From contig SXPO01000218.1 in the NCBI GenBank assembly GCA_005793285.1, positions 1-5,048 of the forward strand: a stretch of DNA of 5,048 nucleotides, read 5' to 3'. Below are positions 1 to 5,048 of this stretch, one piece after another; position 1 is the stretch's first letter; each line of letters starts with the position of its first letter. The stretch comes from Nitrospiraceae bacterium. GTDB lineage: Bacteria > Nitrospirota > Nitrospiria > Nitrospirales > Nitrospiraceae. A program made the translations under genes and the position numbers. A model generated the notes under the pieces. It saw nothing but the letters and a program-made list of their open reading frames with translations. It did no database searches and was not told the origin of the DNA.

Positions 1-2
1 CA

Positions 3-101
3 CGGGTCACACACAATGGTGAGGAAATCGGAGGGGAAGCGGAGACCGTGGGCGTCACGCCATACCCGATTACAGCTCTGACAGACAAGGTTCTACACTA
101 A
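3..101 (+). CDS. Possible C-terminal end of an unidentified protein (partial, enters from the left edge)
   Basis: An open frame runs from the window edge to a TAA at 99-101 and encodes about 32 residues. The stretch contains HNGEEIGGEAETVGVTPYP and ends in LTDKVLH. Its balanced, acidic composition looks like real protein and its third codon positions lean slightly to G/C. If real, its stop overlaps by a few bases the stop of the minus-strand pseudogene at 98-100, a common convergent arrangement. I do not recognise the family and 32 residues are too few to assign one. The opposite strand is also open over the same bases, so this could be a chance frame. Confidence is low. Confidence 0.3.
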   Translation, partial: RVTHNGEEIGGEAETVGVTPYPITALTDKVLH

Positions 102-603
102 ATGCCACCGGCAAGTGTCCCAAACTCATTGACACGTTCCGCACGCGCTCTATAGTTGAGTTCATGTACCGCATTTTGCAATACAGCTACCGCATCTTTG
201 TCGGTAACCGGATCGCTAGCCTTCACTAGAAATCTACGAGATATTGATCGCGGTGTCGTGATCCCTTTTTCGATAGTGGCGAAAAGAAGTTCCACGAAGC
301 TGAGGCGGTAGGCAACGAATTCGTCCGATGTGCCATGAGCATTATTCCAGCGATCATGTTGTTCGCAGATTGAGCCTAGACATGTTTGGACAATGTTGGA
401 ACCTAGAGTCAAGTCGTGGCCTAGCTCGCGAATCAACTTGCTATAAGCAGTGTTGCGAACATCCTCGATGTCTCTAATGTGCGGCTCAAATCTTGGCGCA
501 GGATTTGGGCCGCTTGGCGGAGGAAGACATGTATTTGAGGCGGTACGCCGTCAGCGAACCAGAACACTCCCGGATACCGCTCGTGAAAGACATCCGTGAT
601 CAT
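98..603 (-). pseudogene. Frameshifted gene for an uncharacterised protein of about 168 residues
   Basis: Two minus-strand frames join into one plausible protein. The first starts at ATG 603-601 (MITDVFHERYPGVFWFADG) and reads to about 488, ending in AAQILRQDL; beyond that it becomes nonsense and stops at 435-433. The second reads from about 487 (EPHIRDIEDVRNTAYSKLI) to the TAG at 100-98. Restoring one base in the GATTTGAG stretch (about 485-491) gives RQDL-EPHIRDIEDV and roughly 168 residues. The protein would be soluble, with no signal peptide or membrane segment, and mostly helical. A C-terminal AVHELNYRARAE segment loosely recalls the AVxELNxR pattern near the end of AbiJ-type N-terminal domains, but this is a weak impression and not an assignment. 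Without the missing base the intact part would be about 112 residues from a TTG at 436. GC over 121-360 is about 48%, lower than later genes. An in-frame TGA at 636-634 separates the ATG from a short frame that starts at 720. No good ribosome binding site precedes 603. It may be a true pseudogene or a sequence error. Confidence 0.6.
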
Positions 604-697
604 CAGTGCGGGAAATACCAGGTACTCATGGGGTCACCCATTAGCCGTGCGTACTCCACTTCTGAGTTCGCTGGACTTACTTTGCCGAATTTTTTGA

Positions 698-997
698 TCA
701 GCCATACCGTTGGTTGACATCAGCCTCTATGACCCGATTAGGCGCTCCACGTTCGGAGCCGACCTCGGCGCACTCGTACAATTCCTCCGGCGCAATGTCC
801 GCACCGTTCGGCCAGGCGACCGTCCAGCCGTCGAGGAAGAATCGCTGAAAGTACTTCACGTTCTTCAGCGGCTCAAAGACCGGCCCCTTCAGGTAGCGTC
901 GGAAGTCGATCGTTTTCTCGAAATTGTTATCGAAGGTCACATGAATCCGATAGCCTCCTCGATATTCGGCCTTGGTCACACACGGGATCCTGTTCAT
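698..997 (-). CDS. DUF2442 domain-containing protein
   Basis: This is a 99-residue soluble protein of the DUF2442 family. The family signature is visible near residues 59-74 (TVAWPNGADIAPEELYE), preceded by a beta-rich N-terminal half with DFRRYLKGPVFEPLKN at about 31-46. Family members are small, often encoded beside DUF4160 genes, and their biochemical role is not established; the pair is sometimes described as toxin-antitoxin-like, which is inference. The ATG at 997-995 is chosen because a strong AGGAGG lies 4 bases upstream; a TTG at 1033 would extend the protein by 12 residues but overlaps the upstream gene. It begins 19 bases after the DUF4160 stop, so both are very likely translated from one transcript. 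The tail after about residue 76 is longer than the core domain. Confidence 0.85.
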   Translation of the reverse strand: MNRIPCVTKAEYRGGYRIHVTFDNNFEKTIDFRRYLKGPVFEPLKNVKYFQRFFLDGWTVAWPNGADIAPEELYECAEVGSERGAPNRVIEADVNQRYG

Positions 998-1001
998 GAC
1001 G

Positions 1002-1007
1002 CCTCCT
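1002..1007 (-). promoter_or_regulatory. Ribosome binding site of the DUF2442 gene
   Basis: The minus strand reads AGGAGG here, followed by CGTC and the ATG at 997-995. The spacing of 4 bases is short but the match to the anti-Shine-Dalgarno sequence is perfect. It supports the ATG over the upstream TTG at 1033. Confidence 0.6.
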
Positions 1008-1016
1008 CTCTCACAA

Positions 1017-1277
1017 TCATCGCAACGGCTCAATCATTTCGAGCGGCTTACCCGCCTTCATCCGCTGCCAGTTCGCTCGGATCTCTGCCTCATGCGCTTT
1101 CGCCCACTGCCTGATCAGACGCAGAGCCGTCTTGGAACCAAGGTTGCCGACCACCATCCGACCCGTGAGGTCGAACTTTCCTCGCTGCCCCTGATGCTCA
1201 GCGTGAAAAGGCACAGGCTCATGCTCATTGTAGAACATCTTGATGATGATCCCAAAAAATATAGAGATCGCCGGCAT
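1017..1277 (-). CDS. DUF4160 domain-containing protein
   Basis: This 86-residue protein has the DUF4160 layout: a short hydrophobic start (MPAISIFFGIIIKMFYNEHE), then PVPFHAEHQGQRGKFDL at about residues 21-37, matching the family's conserved N-E-H-x-P-x-H-x-H segment, then a C-terminal helix with RLIRQWAKAHEAEIRANW at about 53-70. The length is normal for the family. The ATG at 1277-1275 has an AGGGGA Shine-Dalgarno five bases upstream. The DUF2442 gene follows after 19 bases on the same strand; this gene order is common for the two families and suggests they act together. Their molecular function is unknown to me; a toxin-antitoxin-like role is inference from small size and pairing. A candidate promoter lies at 1372-1400. 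Confidence 0.85.
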   Translation of the reverse strand: MPAISIFFGIIIKMFYNEHEPVPFHAEHQGQRGKFDLTGRMVVGNLGSKTALRLIRQWAKAHEAEIRANWQRMKAGKPLEMIEPLR

Positions 1278-1371
1278 CTTGTTCCCCTGCTGCAGATTCT
1301 CGTTCTAGCCTAACCACTGCGTATACGAACCGGCATGTCCCGCTCCTGCCCAACTAGAAACAGGTTGTGCG

Positions 1372-1400
1372 ATTCTCATCTGCTTTCATAGACATGTCAA
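1372..1400 (-). promoter_or_regulatory. Candidate sigma70 promoter for the DUF4160-DUF2442 cassette
   Basis: The minus strand shows a perfect TTGACA (1400-1395), a 17-base spacer and GAGAAT (1377-1372; 4 of 6 to TATAAT). It would give a leader of roughly 90 bases before the DUF4160 ATG. The -35 hexamer overlaps an 8-base palindrome, GACATGTC (1391-1398), which could bind a dimeric regulator; this is speculative. The whole gap 1278-1465 shows no gene or clear terminator. Confidence 0.35.
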
Positions 1401-1465
1401 GAATCTCCATAGCGCAAGGCGCGGCGTACCATACAGATCGGCAGGAGAAAAGAGGATGCGGCTTA

Positions 1466-2107
1466 TCAGCGCCTGGCGATCACGTTGATCCATCGGCCCT
1501 TCCGTTCCCGATTACTGACCACATGCAATGACAGTATCTGCCAGCCTGTGCGGCACAGCGCCCGCGCCAATTCATCCTTCTTCCAGCGCGCGAAGTAGCG
1601 GCCCGGCATCCAGCCCTTCGTTAACAGGCCGCTTTTTGTTCCATATGTCAGCGTCGCGGCCAGCGTTGCCCCTGGTTTGGCGAGCAGGCGGAGCGCCCTC
1701 AATACGCGAGTCGCATCCGCTTTGGGAAGATGGATCAAGGAGGCCGCAGTCCAAACGCCGTCGAAACTCGCAGCTCGGAACGGCAGCTCCCGCATGTCGG
1801 CGCGCACGAGGGGAAGCGGCGGAACCGCCTCGCGTGCAACACGGAGGAATGCCGCCGTCAGATCCATCCCTACCACTCGATATCCCTTGCGCCGCAACAC
1901 CTGTGCGTCCTGCCCACCACCGCATCCGAGATCGAGCACCAGTGCGCCGCGCGGGAGGCCGGCCATCCACTCCGTCAACAAGGCAGAAGACCGCTTGGAT
2001 CGACCCGTCCATCGTTTGAGAAAAGTCCGCGCGCCTTCTTCATAGACCTTGATGGTCGGCGCGACAATGTGACTTGTGGTATGGTGCCGGGATGAGCGAA
2101 TGGACAT
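1466..2107 (-). CDS. Class I SAM-dependent methyltransferase
   Basis: This is a 213-residue cytoplasmic Rossmann-fold methyltransferase of the Methyltransf_11/25 type. Motif I is clear at residues 57-65 (VLDLGCGGG), giving the SAM-binding glycine loop; D82 in VVGMD is the acidic residue expected to bind the SAM ribose; RADMRELPF (102-110) is the adenine-side segment; and FDGVWTAASLIHLPKAD (115-131) is the typical post-motif with a histidine. The C-terminal half carries KPGATLAATL, a usual strand of the fold. The substrate cannot be told from sequence; relatives act on small molecules or quinones. The ATG at 2107 is the only ATG near the start, but no good Shine-Dalgarno precedes it and residues 1-16 fall outside the core domain, so the true start may be later. 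The stop is doubled (TGA then TAA in frame). GC is high, about 70% in two sampled 60-base lines. Confidence 0.85.
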   Translation of the reverse strand: MSIRSSRHHTTSHIVAPTIKVYEEGARTFLKRWTGRSKRSSALLTEWMAGLPRGALVLDLGCGGGQDAQVLRRKGYRVVGMDLTAAFLRVAREAVPPLPLVRADMRELPFRAASFDGVWTAASLIHLPKADATRVLRALRLLAKPGATLAATLTYGTKSGLLTKGWMPGRYFARWKKDELARALCRTGWQILSLHVVSNRERKGRWINVIARR

Positions 2108-2113
2108 TCAGAT

Positions 2114-2117
2114 GGAG
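2114..2117 (+). promoter_or_regulatory. Ribosome binding site supporting the start at 2124
   Basis: GGAG sits 6 bases before the ATG at 2124. It selects this ATG over the in-frame GTG at 2076 and the ATGs at 2100, 2112 and 2118, which would put charged residues before the signal peptide. Confidence 0.45.
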
Positions 2118-2123
2118 ATGCGC

Positions 2124-2447
2124 ATGAATCAATCCTGCTGGAACCTGGCCGCTGTGCTCGTCTGTGTGACCGCGATGGCTTCGGTATCTTTAGCTGCTGC
2201 TCCGCCGGCTGTCACTCCGCCCTGCGACAAGTACCCGCCCGCCAAACAATCACGCTGCGCTGAAATCTGGAAAAATCTCAACCAGGAAGACGGACCGCTC
2301 GTGGCACAATTCGGGCTCGATCAGCAGAAACGGCGCGAAGAAGGAAAAATCACTGCGCAGCAGCATCTCGCCGAAAACATGGCGTTTATCAAGCAATCCA
2401 CCGAGAAGCGGCTCGAACGGCTGAAAGAACGCTTGGCGAAAGACTAG
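2124..2447 (+). CDS. Small exported protein of unknown function
   Basis: From ATG 2124 the protein has 107 residues. Residues 1-26 form a Sec-type signal peptide: MNQSCWNL, a hydrophobic core (AAVLVCVTAMASVSL) and small residues AAA before a likely cleavage site, so the product should be periplasmic or secreted. The mature part is about 80 residues: a proline-rich linker (PPAVTPPC), two cysteines at 34 and 45 that could form a disulfide, then a highly charged region with KITAQQHLAENMAF and an amphipathic helix (KQSTEKRLERLKERLAKD, 90-107) with coiled-coil character. Cysteines at 5 and 14 lie in the signal peptide. I do not recognise a named family. The gene is divergent from the methyltransferase, with only 16 bases between the chosen start codons, and converges on the hydrolase gene with a 15-base gap. 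Longer starts from GTG 2076 are possible but less likely. Confidence 0.7.
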   Translation: MNQSCWNLAAVLVCVTAMASVSLAAAPPAVTPPCDKYPPAKQSRCAEIWKNLNQEDGPLVAQFGLDQQKRREEGKITAQQHLAENMAFIKQSTEKRLERLKERLAKD

Positions 2448-2462
2448 CCCCGACAATCCTGG

Positions 2463-3104
2463 TTACGACAGGCGAAAGAATTGATTCGATTCCTTCTCCC
2501 GGCCGATTTCCGTTTCCGGCCCATGTCCCGTCACCACAATCGTCGCATCGTCGAGGGTATACAGCCGCTCCCTGATCGATCGTTCAATGGTATCGAAGTC
2601 ACCGCCCCACAAATCAGTGCGCCCAATACTGCCACGAAAAAGTGTGTCTCCCGCCAGCACCAGCTGTTCGTTCGGGGCGTGAAAACTCATCGAGCCTGGC
2701 GTGTGGCCCGGTGTGTGGAGGGCGATCAGCGCATGCTCGCCAAGCCGCACCTGCTCCTCATCCTTGAGCCAGTAATCCGGCATCGGCACGAAGACAAAGG
2801 GCACACCGAACATGCGGCACTGCACCTCAAGATTCTTCCACAGATCGAGGTCGTCCTGATGCAGACACAGGGCCGCCCCCGTCGCCTGTTTCATCGCACC
2901 GGAGGCAAGAAAATGGTCGAAGTGGGCGTGGGTATGGAGGATATGGCTGACCGTGAGGCCGAGCGTCTGGACTTCATGGAGAATGCGCGCGGAGTCGCCA
3001 CCGGGATCAACCACAATGGCCCGCTTGGTGACCGGATCGCCGATGATGGAACAGTTGCATCCCAGAGGAGGAACCGAGAAGGTTTTCCGGATCAACGCAG
3101 CCAT
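2463..3104 (-). CDS. Metallo-beta-lactamase-fold hydrolase, YcbL/GloC type (type II glyoxalase-like)
   Basis: This 213-residue cytoplasmic protein carries the full set of metal ligands of the superfamily: H59-x-H61-x-D63-H64 (THAHFDH), H134 in HTPGHTPGS, D153 in AGDTLFRG and H194 in VTGHGPETEIG. The N-terminal NCSIIGDP and VDPGGD segments, the SIGRTDL motif after D153 and the length of about 215 residues match E. coli YcbL (GloC), a type II glyoxalase that hydrolyses S-lactoylglutathione to lactate and glutathione. Nitrospira-like bacteria may use a different thiol, and related enzymes hydrolyse other thioesters, so the exact substrate is inference. Persulfide dioxygenases (ETHE1) share the fold but are usually longer and I see no reason to prefer them. 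The ATG at 3104 is 39 bases after the stop of the upstream exported-protein gene on the same strand, with no strong ribosome binding site between. It may be co-transcribed. Confidence 0.85.
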   Translation of the reverse strand: MAALIRKTFSVPPLGCNCSIIGDPVTKRAIVVDPGGDSARILHEVQTLGLTVSHILHTHAHFDHFLASGAMKQATGAALCLHQDDLDLWKNLEVQCRMFGVPFVFVPMPDYWLKDEEQVRLGEHALIALHTPGHTPGSMSFHAPNEQLVLAGDTLFRGSIGRTDLWGGDFDTIERSIRERLYTLDDATIVVTGHGPETEIGREKESNQFFRLS

Positions 3105-3143
3105 AGCGCGCCATGCTACAGTCCGGCAGCCTTGCTGCGCAAG

Positions 3144-3743
3144 CTACGGGCGCTGTCCGCCCTGGATGGTCCAGACCACTTCGGTATCGACGATCGTCCA
3201 CTCCCGCCCTTCTCGATGGAACCAGATGAGAAAACCTGCGCCTGTTTCGTCAGGGCGCATCTGCTCGACATACACAAGCGCCTGATCCTTCCGCAGCGTC
3301 CGCCCCACCCGCGAGAAGGCCAGCCGCTCCAACACCGGCAGGGCTTGCACAGGGACAGCGGCGGACACCTCCGGTTCTTCAAGAGACTGTCCCGTGACAA
3401 ATTGATAGCGAACCCCAAATGTGAACCGGCCTTCAAGTCGACCGGCCTCGCGGTTCACTCCAACAAAATCCCTCACGAGATCCGGCGGCAGCCGGCCCAT
3501 GAAATAGTTCCGATCCTGAACGGACCCGATCGTCGTCGGCTCCGTCTGGTCTGGAAACAGCCGGGTGACCGTCATCCGCTCGATCATCACCAGCCTGGTG
3601 TATGAAGTGAGAAATATGCTCTCGACAGTCTGATCGTACAGCGCATAATCCTCGGCGGGAATGGCCGAAGAAGCAGGCGTCCCCTCTGCGAGAAGCAATC
3701 CCGGCATAGCAAGCCACATCAGCATCAAAATAGTCGGCAACAT
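3144..3743 (-). CDS. Exported protein of unknown function
   Basis: From ATG 3743 the product has 199 residues. The frame stays open upstream to 4073, but that extension overlaps the divergent gene; the ATG has an AGAGG Shine-Dalgarno 6 bases upstream and starts a good signal peptide (MLPTILMLMWLAMPGLLLAEG, cleaved near residue 19). There is no lipobox cysteine, so it should be periplasmic or secreted rather than a lipoprotein. The mature part contains DYALYDQTVESIFL (32-45), LVMIERMTVTRLF (51-63), LPPDLVRDFVGVN (85-97), and a C-terminal beta-rich block: FSRVGRTLRKDQALVYVEQ (143-161), GAGFLIWFHREGREWTIVD (168-186) and TEVVWTI. This order of segments recurs, as I recall, in uncharacterised secreted bacterial proteins where the end reads like SRVGF...ALVYV...W; no function is known to me. 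It lies upstream of the GloC-type gene on the same strand, and its leader contains the alternative hairpins at 3778-3821. Confidence 0.75.
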   Translation of the reverse strand: MLPTILMLMWLAMPGLLLAEGTPASSAIPAEDYALYDQTVESIFLTSYTRLVMIERMTVTRLFPDQTEPTTIGSVQDRNYFMGRLPPDLVRDFVGVNREAGRLEGRFTFGVRYQFVTGQSLEEPEVSAAVPVQALPVLERLAFSRVGRTLRKDQALVYVEQMRPDETGAGFLIWFHREGREWTIVDTEVVWTIQGGQRP

Positions 3744-3777
3744 TGTCAGCCTCTTCCAATTACAGCCCCGGCTTGTA

Positions 3778-3799
3778 GCCACCGATAAGGAACGGTGGC
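3778..3799. repeat. Inverted repeat with 7-base arms (possible leader hairpin or operator)
   Basis: GCCACCG (3778-3784) and CGGTGGC (3793-3799) are perfect inverted arms around an 8-base loop. It lies 34 bases upstream of the exported-protein ATG (minus) and 67 bases upstream of the divergent gene (plus). On neither strand is it followed by a T-run, so it is not a standard terminator. Confidence 0.55.
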
Positions 3800-3821
3800 G
3801 AAAATAAAAATGATGCGCCAC
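3795..3821. repeat. Second inverted repeat sharing an arm with the first
   Basis: GTGGCG (3795-3800) and CGCCAC (3816-3821) are perfect 6-base arms around a 15-base A/T-rich loop. The arm at 3795-3799 is also used by the 3778-3799 hairpin, so the two structures exclude each other in RNA; as DNA they form three spaced copies of one half-site (CGCCAC/GTGGCG). Confidence 0.45.
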
Positions 3822-3851
3822 TATTTCTTGGCCTCCATTTTTGAAATCACC

Positions 3852-3860
3852 TGCTAGAAT
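3852..3860 (+). promoter_or_regulatory. Extended -10 promoter for the gene at 3867
   Basis: The plus strand reads TGCTAGAAT, a TGN extended -10 with hexamer TAGAAT (5 of 6 to consensus). A start point about 7 bases downstream coincides with the A of the ATG at 3867, predicting a leaderless mRNA. No -35 hexamer is seen at 17 bases, which extended -10 promoters often lack, and there is no Shine-Dalgarno before the ATG. Confidence 0.5.
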
Positions 3861-3866
3861 TACTCC

Positions 3867-4298
3867 ATGTCGACATCTTCCAAACAACTGCCTGTCCGGG
3901 AAACCAGCCCCCTCCGCCGAACGCTCATTGATGTGCGGCATGGGCTGTTGGGATTGCATAAAGCCCTGCTCGTCGCCGAGCAGCTGACCTTTGAGCGGAT
4001 TTATGGACGCATCGATTCGACGGGACAATTGCTGCAGCTGGTGATGAACGATCCGTGGTTTACCTGGATCCATCCCCTGTCCAATCTAGTCGTCCGAATC
4101 GACGAGTTGCTGGACGATGAGAGAGCCCTTACCGTGGACGATGTGGTGGTTCTTCTGGCTGAAATGCGAGGCCTGATCCGTCCCTCTGAATTGGGCGACG
4201 GCTTTGAGCGCAGCTACTACGAAGCCCTTCAGCGCGCCCCTGAAGTTGTCATGGCCCACTGCGAGATGAAGAAGCTCTTGTCCTTTCCTGCCCTGTAA
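3867..4298 (+). CDS. Conserved soluble protein of unknown function
   Basis: This 143-residue protein has no signal peptide or membrane segment and appears fully helical. Recognisable stretches are LRRTLIDVRHGLLGLHKALL (16-35), FERIYGRIDSTGQLLQLVM (42-60), NDPWFTWIHPLSNLVVRIDE (61-80), an acidic segment DDVVVLLAEMRGLIRP (91-106) and YYEALQRAPEVVMAH (117-131). The combination of GLLxLHKALL, GQLLQLV and DPWFxWxxPLS recurs, to my recollection, in hypothetical proteins of Proteobacteria and related groups, none with a known role. The ATG at 3867 is chosen because it starts the frame and the promoter at 3852-3860 points to it; there is no ribosome binding site. It is transcribed divergently from the exported-protein gene and converges on the DUF5069 gene with a 35-base gap that holds no visible terminator hairpin. 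Confidence 0.75.
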   Translation: MSTSSKQLPVRETSPLRRTLIDVRHGLLGLHKALLVAEQLTFERIYGRIDSTGQLLQLVMNDPWFTWIHPLSNLVVRIDELLDDERALTVDDVVVLLAEMRGLIRPSELGDGFERSYYEALQRAPEVVMAHCEMKKLLSFPAL

Positions 4299-4333
4299 CC
4301 AGTCCAGTCCTCCACTCACAGCCAATCGATCAG

Positions 4334-4771
4334 TTACATTCGACCTTCATCCAACTCAATGACATCGGCCCAGGTGGACACCGGAGGAAGAGCAGAAACC
4401 GGCAGGCCGCGTTTGACGGCAATCTCATGCAAGCGGCCTTGAAACCGCCGGTGAGTATCCTCGTCCTTTGGCCCGGCCTTGAGTAGATTTTGAGAGAAGA
4501 GACAAATCTCCGCATCAGTGACCGGCTTCCCATTGGCGTGAACCCAGGCAAGTAATTCCTCATCCGTCCCGCCGGTCAACACCAGCCGTTCAAATGCCTT
4601 TGCATCGATGCCCAGAAAATCAACCAGGTATTTATCGAACCCCACCGTCATATAGTTGTAGTCCTGGATCTGGCCTGCATTCCACAATCTGATCTTGTCG
4701 ATACACCGCCCCAAGTGGGCGATGCCGCCGAGGAGGGATTTAGGGCTACGAGGATATTGTGGATTGACCAT
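4334..4771 (-). CDS. DUF5069 domain-containing protein
   Basis: This 145-residue soluble protein matches DUF5069 from near its start: YPRSPKSLLGGIAHLGRCID (6-25), KIRLWNAGQIQDYNYMTVGF (26-45) and DKYLVDFLGIDAKAFERLV (46-64), followed by a WVHANGKPVTDAEI segment (76-89) and a charged C-terminal helix ending in DEGRM. The family has no established biochemical role. The length fits the family. The ATG at 4771 is preceded by GGGAG with a 9-base spacer. It begins 31 bases after the gltD stop on the same strand, so it is probably the next cistron after gltD; whether it has any link with glutamate synthesis is unknown. Confidence 0.85.
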   Translation of the reverse strand: MVNPQYPRSPKSLLGGIAHLGRCIDKIRLWNAGQIQDYNYMTVGFDKYLVDFLGIDAKAFERLVLTGGTDEELLAWVHANGKPVTDAEICLFSQNLLKAGPKDEDTHRRFQGRLHEIAVKRGLPVSALPPVSTWADVIELDEGRM

Positions 4772-4802
4772 ACGTCAGCACTCCCTTCTATTGCGGCAGG
4801 GA

Positions 4803-5048
4803 TTATGACTGAGCGCTCTTCGCCGACTTGCCCGCGCTCAGGTACTGGTGGATGCCCGCAGCCATCTTGCGCCCTTCGGCAATGGCCCAAACGATGAGGG
4901 AGGCGCCGCGTTTGGTGTCGCCGCCGGCAAAGACGCCGTCGAGGTTGGTCATGAAATTGCCGTCTACCTGGACTGCGCCTCGTGGATCGTACGTGACCCC
5001 CAAACTGTCCAGCAGCCCGTTCTTGACCGGGCCGGTGAAGCCCATGGC
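4803..5048 (-). CDS. gltD: Glutamate synthase small (beta) subunit, C-terminal part (continues past the right edge)
   Basis: The visible 81 residues are the C-terminal end of a GltD-type flavoprotein. Diagnostic stretches are MGFTGPVKNGLLDSLGV, NLDGVFAGGDTKRGASLIVW and AIAEGRKMAAGIHQYLSAG, corresponding to the FAD/NADPH-domain end with the GD that contacts FAD. GltD passes electrons from NADPH to the large subunit GltB, which makes two glutamates from glutamine and 2-oxoglutarate in ammonium assimilation. Stand-alone GltD-like oxidoreductases share this end, so identity rests on the neighbour outside the window; gltB is expected further right on the minus strand. The frame ends at a TAA (4805-4803) after a short Lys/Ser/Ala-rich tail. 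Confidence 0.85.
   Translation of the reverse strand, partial: AMGFTGPVKNGLLDSLGVTYDPRGAVQVDGNFMTNLDGVFAGGDTKRGASLIVWAIAEGRKMAAGIHQYLSAGKSAKSAQS

Noticed and set aside
493..717. Plus-strand open frame of 74 codons
   Set aside because: It lies opposite the first half of the frameshifted gene, has no ribosome binding site and no recognisable motif.
634..720. Minus-strand 28-codon frame in phase with ATG 603, separated by an in-frame TGA
   Set aside because: It could be an earlier N-terminus broken by a stop, but it overlaps the DUF2442 3' end, looks low in information and has no ribosome binding site.
998..1033. TTG start extending the DUF2442 protein by 12 residues
   Set aside because: It overlaps the DUF4160 gene and encodes a Cys/Arg-rich leader outside the domain; the ATG at 997 has a perfect AGGAGG.
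1528..2095. Several open frames on both strands inside the methyltransferase gene
   Set aside because: They are shadows of a high-GC gene with clear SAM-binding motifs; the translations are Arg/Pro/Ser-rich and lack domains.
3125..3145. Short stem CTTGC-TGC-GCAAG between the exported-protein stop and the hydrolase start
   Set aside because: Only 5 base pairs and no T-run follow on either strand, so I do not call a terminator.
2481..3605. Long plus-strand open frame of 374 codons
   Set aside because: It is antisense to two well-supported minus-strand genes, including one with a complete set of catalytic metal ligands, and its translation is rich in Arg, His and Pro with no domain.
3744..4073. 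N-terminal extension of the exported protein to 309 residues
   Set aside because: It would bury the signal peptide inside the protein and overlaps the divergent gene at 3867.

Overview
This looks like a chromosomal window from a free-living bacterium of moderate to high GC. The best guess is a member of the Nitrospirota (Nitrospira-like). That guess rests on the general protein style and on a DUF5069 gene directly behind gltD; no marker gene in the window fixes the taxonomy.

The left part (about 1-1300) looks accessory. It holds a possible C-terminal tail of a plus-strand gene (3-101). On the minus strand lies a gene broken by a single-base frameshift (603 down to 98), whose two frames join into one plausible protein of about 168 residues. 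Next to it, also on the minus strand, is a two-gene DUF4160-DUF2442 cassette (1277 down to 698) with a candidate sigma70 promoter in front of it. Base counts over 121-360 give about 48% GC, against about 70% in two sampled lines of the methyltransferase gene, so the block differs in composition from what follows.

The middle part (1466-3743) holds chromosomal-type genes. A class I SAM-dependent methyltransferase (minus) is divergent from, and almost touches, a small exported helical protein (plus). Convergent to that are a YcbL/GloC-type metallo-beta-lactamase hydrolase (minus) and, upstream of it on the same strand, an exported protein of unknown function; these two may be co-transcribed.

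The right part starts with a 123-base divergent intergenic region. It carries two overlapping, mutually exclusive inverted repeats and an extended -10 promoter placed so that the plus-strand transcript would start at or next to the ATG of the next gene (3867). That gene encodes a 143-residue soluble protein of unknown function. Convergent to it are a DUF5069 protein and the C-terminal end of glutamate synthase small subunit (gltD), which runs off the window; these two are probably one operon with gltD first.

No rRNA, tRNA, CRISPR array, insertion sequence or clear intrinsic terminator was seen. Apart from the broken gene beside the DUF4160-DUF2442 pair, I saw no convincing new multi-gene system here.
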